Assembly (NCBI GenBank): GCA_002372815.1
Contig: DFIR01000105.1
Span: 1,459-11,650, forward strand
DNA: 10,192 nt
Reading direction: 5' to 3'
Source of the DNA: Lachnospiraceae bacterium UBA3692
GTDB lineage: Bacteria > Bacillota > Clostridia > Lachnospirales > Lachnospiraceae
Part shown: positions 5,447 to 10,192 of the stretch, piece by piece
Layout: each line of letters begins with the position of its first letter
Position numbering within the stretch: the stretch's first letter is position 1
Program-made: the position numbers and the translations under genes
The notes under the pieces: generated by a model
Database searches by the model: none
Told to the model about the DNA's origin: nothing
The model's input: only the letters and a program-made list of their open reading frames with translations

Positions 5447-6547
5447 TCAGCTCCGAAGGATATGCGCCAGCACATAAGAAGCATATGCCGACAGGGTCTC
5501 CCTGTCTTTTTTCATGTCGGTGCCGAATTCGAAGAAGATCTCGTCGTCGGTGTAGGCGCGCTTGAAGAAAGGGGTGCGGAAGAGGTCCCATTCGGGGAGG
5601 AAGGAAGCCGTCTTCTTGGTGTAGCAGGTCTCGGGGCGGGCCTGGAGGCGGTGGCTCTTGTCGACGTAGGAGGCGATGTATTTGTGGATGGCCATGTCCT
5701 CCTCAGGGAGGAAATAGTAATCCTTGTAGTTGGCGTAGAAGTAGCGCATGGTCTCCGTGTAGATCGGGATCTTCAGGACGCCTTCCGCGTCGTCGATGCG
5801 GAAGAGGCAGTGGTCGGCCATGCCGCCGACGGACAGAGGCAGAGGGGCCGGGAGGCGGAAGAAGAGGAACATCTCTTCGCGGCGGACGCCCTCGTGGTCG
5901 GTGTAGTAGTTGGCCTGGGCTTTGCGGACGGTGAGTGAGGGTTCCGCGAGCTGGCGCAGGTGCAGGAGGGGAAGGAGCTGGGCGATGCCGCACAGGTCCG
6001 CCTCGTTGTGGGAGAGGATCTGATCCGCGGCTTCACGGGCGCCGAAGTGGAGGAAGCGGTTGTAGAGTTTCGCGATCTCTGCGCCTTCGAGGGTGTCCTC
6101 GCGGTCGGTGCCGACGTAGGCCTCGACGGTCATCTGCTTGTAGTCGGGGAGGCCGGCGAATTTCTTGTAAGGGCGCAGCTCCTTGTAGAGGTCCAGGCTC
6201 AGGCAGTCCTCCGGGATGGTCCCCAGGTCATGCTCCGCGAGTCTCTTGCGGAGAAAAGAGAGGTCGAAGCGGTCCCCGCCGTAAGTGACGAGCGCGTCCG
6301 CTTCCGAGGCGTAGAGGAGGAAGGAGGAGAGGATCAGGCGCTCCTCCTCGCCGGTGTCGTCGAACCACTGGATGAGGTCCCAGGCGCCGGCGGACCTTCG
6401 CATGCAGCCGATCAGCACGACGCGGCTGCGCTCCGCGCTGATCCCGGTCGTCTCGATGTTCAGGATCAGGGCGCGCTCTGCCGGCAGCACTTCTGAGAGT
6501 GCCGCGTCTTCTGTCTGCAATACGATCTGTTTGCTGCAAATACGCAT
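5447..6547 (-). CDS. RNase H-like (YprB-type) exonuclease-domain protein
   Basis: The 366-residue protein has an N-terminal DEDD/RNase H-like domain of the YprB type (about residues 25-200). Motif I reads LILNIETTGIS (27-37). Motif II is LVTYGGDRFDLSFL (86-99, Asp95). Motif III is SHNEADLCGIAQLL (179-192, Asp184). The expected first acidic residue of motif I (D in DxE) is Asn30 here, so nuclease activity may be reduced or lost. The remainder (about 200-366), rich in aromatic and charged residues, matches no domain I can name. YprB-like proteins are predicted nucleases of unknown substrate. The start at 6547 is preferred over upstream in-frame starts because the best promoter places the transcription start near 6573, leaving only this ATG downstream; GGGGG lies 8 nt before it but is a weak Shine-Dalgarno. 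The gene is a single unit ending in its own terminator. Confidence 0.85.
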   Translation of the reverse strand: MRICSKQIVLQTEDAALSEVLPAERALILNIETTGISAERSRVVLIGCMRRSAGAWDLIQWFDDTGEEERLILSSFLLYASEADALVTYGGDRFDLSFLRKRLAEHDLGTIPEDCLSLDLYKELRPYKKFAGLPDYKQMTVEAYVGTDREDTLEGAEIAKLYNRFLHFGAREAADQILSHNEADLCGIAQLLPLLHLRQLAEPSLTVRKAQANYYTDHEGVRREEMFLFFRLPAPLPLSVGGMADHCLFRIDDAEGVLKIPIYTETMRYFYANYKDYYFLPEEDMAIHKYIASYVDKSHRLQARPETCYTKKTASFLPEWDLFRTPFFKRAYTDDEIFFEFGTDMKKDRETLSAYASYVLAHILRS

Positions 6548-6579
6548 GATGAGTGCCCCCGTGCTCTTTTTTCCCATAC

Positions 6580-6607
6580 AGTTTAGCATATTTGCGTTGG
6601 ATGCCAA
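6580..6607 (-). promoter_or_regulatory. Minus-strand promoter for the nuclease-like gene
   Basis: On the minus strand TTGGCA (6607-6602, 5/6 match) is followed after 16 bp by TAAACT (6585-6580, 4/6), which is preceded by TGC to make an extended -10. The predicted start near 6573 leaves a leader of about 26 nt before the ATG at 6547. Confidence 0.6.
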
Positions 6608-6615
6608 AAGAGATT

Positions 6616-6644
6616 TTGTCATATTGCGGAGTTTGTGATACACT
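6616..6644 (+). promoter_or_regulatory. Promoter for thrC
   Basis: TTGTCA (6616-6621, 5/6) and TACACT (6639-6644, 4/6) are separated by exactly 17 bp, with TGA directly before the -10 forming an extended -10. The predicted start near 6651 gives thrC a leader of about 89 nt. The -35 boxes of this and the divergent promoter are only 8 bp apart. Confidence 0.62.
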
Positions 6645-6739
6645 AAAGCCCGTGGACAAAATGAGTGTGCGCGGTTCACGGACATGTGTGCGCGAAAAGT
6701 GTCCGCATCCGGAATGATTCAGAGAAAGGGCGAGAGAAA

Positions 6740-8245
6740 ATGGACGTTTTATATAAGAGCACCCGTTCCGACGGAGAACTGATCCCGGCTTCGATGGCTG
6801 TCTTGCGAGGCATGTCGCAGGATGGCGGACTGTATGTGCCGGCGCAGATCCCGCAGTTCGATCTGCCGCTCGAAGAGCTGTGCGGTTACGACTACAGGGA
6901 GATCGCTTACAGGGTCCTGCGGCTGTTCCTCACGGATTACACGGAGGAGGAGCTCCGCAGCTGCATCGCGAAGGCTTACGACAGCAAATTTGACACCGGG
7001 GAGCTGGTCAGCTTCCGCAGGACAGAGCAGGCGGAGTTCATGGAGCTGTTCCATGGCCCTACGATCGCGTTCAAGGATATGGCACTGACGATCCTGCCGC
7101 ACCTGCTGACCACGGCAGCAAGGAAGAACGGAGAGGACCGGGAGATCGTGATCCTCACCGCGACGAGCGGCGATACGGGCAAGGCGGCGATGGCCGGATT
7201 CGCGGATGTGCCGGGGACCCGGATCATGGTCTTCTATCCGAAGAACGGCGTCTCCCCGCTGCAGGAGAAGCAGATGGTCACGCAGAAGGGGGAGAACACC
7301 CGCGTGATCGGCATCTACGGCAACTTCGACGACGCCCAGACCGCCGTCAAGCAGATCTTCCTCGACAAGCAGATGCAGGAGGACATGGCGGCGCAAGGCT
7401 TCCGGTTCTCGTCGGCCAACTCCATCAACATCGGCCGTCTTGCCCCGCAGATCGTCTACTATGTGTACGCGTACACCCGCATGGTGAACAGAGGTGAGAT
7501 CCGGTGCGGCGAGCCCCTGAACTTCGCGGTCCCGACCGGCAATTTCGGCAACATCCTTGCCGCCTATTACGCTTGCCGCATGGGACTGCCGGTGGGCAAG
7601 CTCATCTGCGCGTCCAACTCCAACCGGGTGCTGTACGACTTCTTCTCTACCGGGTGCTATGACCGGATGCGTCCGTTCATTCTGACGACGTCGCCTTCCA
7701 TGGACATCCTCGTGTCCAGCAACCTGGAGCGGCTGCTCTATCATGTGGCGGGGGACGACACGGAGGAGACCTCCCGGATGATGAACGCGCTGCAGGAGGA
7801 AGGGCACTACAACGTGCGCGAAGACGTCTACAACAACCTGGAGATCTTCGCGGCGGGCTACGCGACGGACGAGGAGACAGCGGCGGAGATCGCGCGCGTG
7901 TACAGGGAATCCGGATACGTGATCGATCCGCACACAGCGGTCGGCGCGTGCGTGCACAGAAAGTATGTGGAGCAGTACGGGGACCGCACGAAGACGGTCA
8001 TCGCATCCACGGCCAGCCCTTATAAGTTCGAGACGGCCGTTCTGCAGGCGCTCGGCGAGGACGCGGCGGCACTGCAGGCGGAGGACCGCGGACCGGAGCG
8101 CATCAGCGAGATCTCCGGTGTGCAGATCCCCCGGGCCGTGCTGGATCTCAGGAGCGCGCCGGTGCGTCACAGGATCACCTGCGACGGGACGAAGCCCTGC
8201 ATGGAGGCGGAAGTGCGCAGATTTCTCGGTCTTGCGCAGAGATAA
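6740..8245 (+). CDS. thrC: Threonine synthase
   Basis: This PLP enzyme converts O-phospho-L-homoserine to L-threonine, the last step of threonine synthesis. The 501-residue length fits the longer threonine synthase subgroup. N-terminal YKSTRSDG (5-12) and QDGGLYVP (27-34) are typical. K112 in HGPTIAFKDM is the predicted PLP lysine. Other family blocks are TSGDTGKAA (142-150), NSINIGRLAPQ (227-237), the phosphate-binding PTGNFGN (265-271), SNSNRVLYDFF (292-302), SPSMDILVSSNLER (318-331) and ASPYKF (425-430). The ATG at 6740 is preceded by AAGGG (6726-6730) and starts at the conserved N-terminus. An in-frame GTG at 6665 would add 25 unconserved residues and lies close to the transcription start. 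The aminopeptidase gene follows after 15 nt. No threonine-rich leader peptide is present. Confidence 0.96.
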   Translation: MDVLYKSTRSDGELIPASMAVLRGMSQDGGLYVPAQIPQFDLPLEELCGYDYREIAYRVLRLFLTDYTEEELRSCIAKAYDSKFDTGELVSFRRTEQAEFMELFHGPTIAFKDMALTILPHLLTTAARKNGEDREIVILTATSGDTGKAAMAGFADVPGTRIMVFYPKNGVSPLQEKQMVTQKGENTRVIGIYGNFDDAQTAVKQIFLDKQMQEDMAAQGFRFSSANSINIGRLAPQIVYYVYAYTRMVNRGEIRCGEPLNFAVPTGNFGNILAAYYACRMGLPVGKLICASNSNRVLYDFFSTGCYDRMRPFILTTSPSMDILVSSNLERLLYHVAGDDTEETSRMMNALQEEGHYNVREDVYNNLEIFAAGYATDEETAAEIARVYRESGYVIDPHTAVGACVHRKYVEQYGDRTKTVIASTASPYKFETAVLQALGEDAAALQAEDRGPERISEISGVQIPRAVLDLRSAPVRHRITCDGTKPCMEAEVRRFLGLAQR

Positions 8246-8247
8246 AC

Positions 8248-8257
8248 AAGGAGGTGA
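8248..8257 (+). promoter_or_regulatory. Very strong ribosome binding site of the aminopeptidase gene
   Basis: AAGGAGGTGA is a full complement of the 16S rRNA anti-Shine-Dalgarno tail. The AGGAGG core ends 6 nt before the ATG at 8261. It suggests high independent translation of the second gene of the thrC transcript. Confidence 0.85.
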
Positions 8258-8260
8258 CAG

Positions 8261-10057
8261 ATGGGAGCAGAGTGCAGAGAGAGGATCTCCCTGCTGCGTG
8301 AGAGAATGCAGCGGGAGGGGATCGATGCTGTGCTGATCCCCACAGCCGATTATCACAATTCGGAATATGTGGCAGATTATTTCAAGACAAGGGAGTTCTT
8401 CACAGGTTTCACGGGATCGGCCGGTACCTGTATCGTGACGAAGGAGGAGGCCTGCCTGTGGACGGACGGGCGCTACTTCGTGCAGGCGGAGCGCGAGCTG
8501 GAAGGCAGCGGCGTGCGCCTGATGAGAATGATGGAACCCGGCGTGCCGACGACACAGGAATATCTGGAAGAGGTGCTGCCGGAAGGCGCCGTGCTCGCGT
8601 TCGACGGACGCTGCGTGACGGATGCCGCCGGGAGCGACCTGGAAGAGAAGCTCTCCGGCAGGGAGATCCTGTTCCGCGCGGATCTCGATCCCGCGGAGGG
8701 GATCTGGACGGACCGCCCCGCGATGCCGGTCTCCAAGGCGGAGATCCTGGACGTATGCTATGCCGGCGTCAGCGCCGTGCAGAAGCTCGGGGCGCTGCGC
8801 GAGGAGATGAAGAAGAGCGGCTGCGCCGCCTACGTTTCCAGCCGGCTTGACGACAACATGTGGCTTCTGAATATCCGCGGCGCGGACGTGGAATGCAATC
8901 CCGTTGCGCTCAGCCACCTGTATCTGGACCAGGAGCGCTTCGTGCTGTTCATCCAGGAGGACGCTGTCACGGAGGCGCTTTCGGAGTATATCGCGTCCTG
9001 CGGCGGAGAGATCCTTCCCTACGGCGATTTTGCGGCATTCCTGGGGACCGTCACGCCTGCCGGCAAGGTGATGTATGATCCTGACGGCCTCGGGTACAGT
9101 GCGGCCCTGGCTCTCTGCGAACGCCTGCGGACCGTGCGCCGCCACAGCCCCGTACAGGGCATGAAAGCGGTCAAGAACGAGACGGAGCTTCAGAATCTCC
9201 GCGGCTGCTACCTGCGGGACAGCGCGGCGCTGTGCTCCTTCATCTACTGGCTGAAGAACACCGCGGACCTCTCCGCGGAGACCGAGTATACAGCTGCGAT
9301 GAAGCTGGACGGCCTTCGCGCGGAGATCGAGGATTTCCGGGGTCTTTCCTTCCCGACCATCTCCGCTTACGGACCGAACGCCGCCATGATGCACTATGAG
9401 GCGGGTCCGGAGGACGCCGCGAAGCTGCAGCCCGAAGCCATGCTGCTGGTGGACAGCGGCGGACAGTACCTCAGCGGCACGACGGACGTGACGAGAACGA
9501 TGGCCCTCGGCCCGGTATCGGACGAGATGCGCCTGCACTACACCCTCACGGCTGTCGGCAACCTGCAGCTCATGGACGCTGTATTTCTTCACGGATGCAC
9601 GGGCCGCGCGATCGACATCCTGAGCCGCGAGCCGCTCTGGCAGGTCGGGATCGACTACAAGTGCGGCACCGGTCACGGCATCGGGTACTACCTGAACGTG
9701 CACGAGAATCCGCCGAACATCCGCTGGCGCTATGCGCCCGGAATGCGCGAGGACGTGATCGAGCCCGGCATGATCGTCTCCGACGAGCCCGGCGTCTACC
9801 TGCAGGACCGCTACGGCATCCGGATCGAGACGATCCTTGAGTGCGTGGAGAAGGAGACCAACGGGGACGGCACGTTCCTGGCCTTCCGGCCGCTCACGCT
9901 CGTTCCGCTGGACCGCGAGCTCCTCATGCCGGAGAAGCTGACGCCCCGCACGAGGGAAGTCCTGAACGCCTATCACGAGCGCGTGTACCGCGAGGTCGCG
10001 CCGCTCCTGCCGCCGGAAGAGGCGGCGTGGCTGCGGGAGCAGACACTGCCTTTGTAA
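8261..10057 (+). CDS. Xaa-Pro aminopeptidase (M24 family, three-domain APP1 type)
   Basis: This cytosolic metallopeptidase releases N-terminal residues preceding proline. The 598 residues match the long eukaryotic-style APP1 subgroup rather than the roughly 440-residue E. coli PepP. Two creatinase-like N-terminal domains (about 6-150 and 160-305) precede a pita-bread M24 catalytic domain (about 312-530) and a C-terminal M24_C extension (about 535-598). The expected dimetal ligands are all present: D398 (VDSGGQY), D409 (TTDVTRT), H472 (GTGHGIGY), E509 (SDEPGVY) and E523 (IRIETI). Substrate-site histidines H378 (MMHYE) and H481 (NVHENP) are also there. No signal peptide is visible. The gene follows thrC by 15 nt and is probably cotranscribed with it, so peptide breakdown sits beside amino-acid synthesis. 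The gene symbol varies for this subgroup (pepP-like), so none is given. Confidence 0.95.
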   Translation: MGAECRERISLLRERMQREGIDAVLIPTADYHNSEYVADYFKTREFFTGFTGSAGTCIVTKEEACLWTDGRYFVQAERELEGSGVRLMRMMEPGVPTTQEYLEEVLPEGAVLAFDGRCVTDAAGSDLEEKLSGREILFRADLDPAEGIWTDRPAMPVSKAEILDVCYAGVSAVQKLGALREEMKKSGCAAYVSSRLDDNMWLLNIRGADVECNPVALSHLYLDQERFVLFIQEDAVTEALSEYIASCGGEILPYGDFAAFLGTVTPAGKVMYDPDGLGYSAALALCERLRTVRRHSPVQGMKAVKNETELQNLRGCYLRDSAALCSFIYWLKNTADLSAETEYTAAMKLDGLRAEIEDFRGLSFPTISAYGPNAAMMHYEAGPEDAAKLQPEAMLLVDSGGQYLSGTTDVTRTMALGPVSDEMRLHYTLTAVGNLQLMDAVFLHGCTGRAIDILSREPLWQVGIDYKCGTGHGIGYYLNVHENPPNIRWRYAPGMREDVIEPGMIVSDEPGVYLQDRYGIRIETILECVEKETNGDGTFLAFRPLTLVPLDRELLMPEKLTPRTREVLNAYHERVYREVAPLLPPEEAAWLREQTLPL

Positions 10058-10083
10058 TCGCGTTCGCATAGCCGCACGACCGA

Positions 10084-10124
10084 CGCCCCGGGCGGGACTG
10101 TGAAAAACAGTTCCACTCGGGGCG
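10084..10124 (+). terminator. Long GC-rich hairpin after the aminopeptidase gene
   Basis: Bases 10084-10100 pair with 10108-10124 as a 17-bp stem with one C-A mismatch and a few G-T pairs, around the loop TGAAAAA. It lies 26 nt past the stop and is the only candidate terminator for the thrC transcript. There is no T-run after it (CCCGTATGC follows), so termination may be inefficient, or the palindrome may have another role at the adjoining promoter. Confidence 0.5.
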
Positions 10125-10130
10125 CCCGTA

Positions 10131-10139
10131 TGCTATAAT
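10131..10139 (+). promoter_or_regulatory. Perfect extended -10 promoter at the window's right end
   Basis: TGCTATAAT is an exact extended -10 consensus. The place where a -35 should lie (about 10111-10116, TTCCAC) matches poorly and falls in the 3' arm of the hairpin. Transcription would start near 10146. The remaining 47 nt carry no open frame: the ATG at 10144 meets a TGA after 11 codons. The product is therefore a leader or small RNA continuing past the window. Confidence 0.7.
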
Positions 10140-10192
10140 GGAAATGCCTGAGATACCAAAGTATTCCCTGTTATTTTGAACCTACAATTACT

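Noticed and set aside
5462..6496. Plus-strand frames (158 and 178 codons) opposite the nuclease-like gene
   Set aside because: The minus-strand gene has clear RNase H-like motifs, its own promoter and terminator; the plus-strand translations are Val/Glu/Gly-rich shadows.
6548..6685. Longer N-terminus for the minus-strand nuclease-like protein
   Set aside because: The upstream frame covers the predicted -35 and -10 boxes, has no ribosome binding site, and adds residues before the conserved domain.
6661..6717. An 18-codon leader peptide before thrC
   Set aside because: It has only one Thr codon and no Thr/Ile run, no good ribosome binding site, and no downstream attenuator with a T-run.
6749..10069. 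A 1106-codon open frame on the minus strand opposite thrC and the aminopeptidase gene
   Set aside because: It is in codon register with both sense genes, so its stops would be sense codons TTA, CTA or TCA, which this GC-rich genome avoids. The sense proteins have complete family motifs, while the antisense translation resembles no protein and lacks a ribosome binding site.

Overview
The window looks like chromosomal core-genome DNA from a GC-rich member of the Bacillota, most likely class Clostridia and plausibly Lachnospiraceae. The evidence is the gene order (HI0933-type flavoprotein, cmk, ispH, rpsA), a four-domain S1 protein, strong AGGAGG-type ribosome binding sites, extended -10 promoters, and codon use that avoids TTA, CTA and TCA. 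This lineage call is an inference from gene content. No phage, transposase, CRISPR or rRNA/tRNA gene is visible.

Layout. Positions 2-31 hold the last codons of an upstream gene, followed by a perfect 14-bp hairpin terminator. Positions 128-4223 form a tight plus-strand operon: an HI0933/YhiN-family FAD protein, cytidylate kinase (cmk), HMBPP reductase (ispH) and ribosomal protein S1 (rpsA). cmk and ispH overlap by 4 nt. ispH and rpsA overlap by 20 nt, with the rpsA Shine-Dalgarno inside ispH. A sharply AT-rich patch inside ispH contains a near-consensus sigma-A promoter that probably gives rpsA its own transcription. A hairpin terminator follows rpsA. Positions 4290-4713 contain no convincing gene, but do hold short repeats and a weak promoter. 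An ArsC/Spx-fold thioredoxin-like protein lies at 4714-5067. Positions 5068-5446 separate that gene from a convergent minus-strand gene.

This convergent gap holds the most unusual element of the window: an exact 62-bp-period tandem array of palindromic units (about 5109-5404). There are four full units plus a partial unit at each edge, and one unit is a perfect long palindrome with T-runs on both sides. Terminator-like hairpins flank the array. The minus-strand gene (5447-6547) is a YprB-like RNase H-fold protein whose first catalytic-motif Asp appears to be Asn. It is transcribed divergently from threonine synthase (thrC, 6740-8245), with back-to-back extended -10 promoters in the 192-nt gap. 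thrC is followed after 15 nt by an M24-family Xaa-Pro aminopeptidase (8261-10057). The window ends with a long hairpin abutting a perfect TGnTATAAT promoter element, whose transcript starts without an open reading frame and may be a leader or small RNA.

How the genes fit together. The first operon combines nucleotide supply (CMP/dCMP phosphorylation), isoprenoid precursor synthesis and translation, a grouping common in Clostridia. The thrC-aminopeptidase pair combines amino-acid synthesis with peptide breakdown. The nuclease-like and ArsC-like genes are single-gene units that face each other across the palindromic array.
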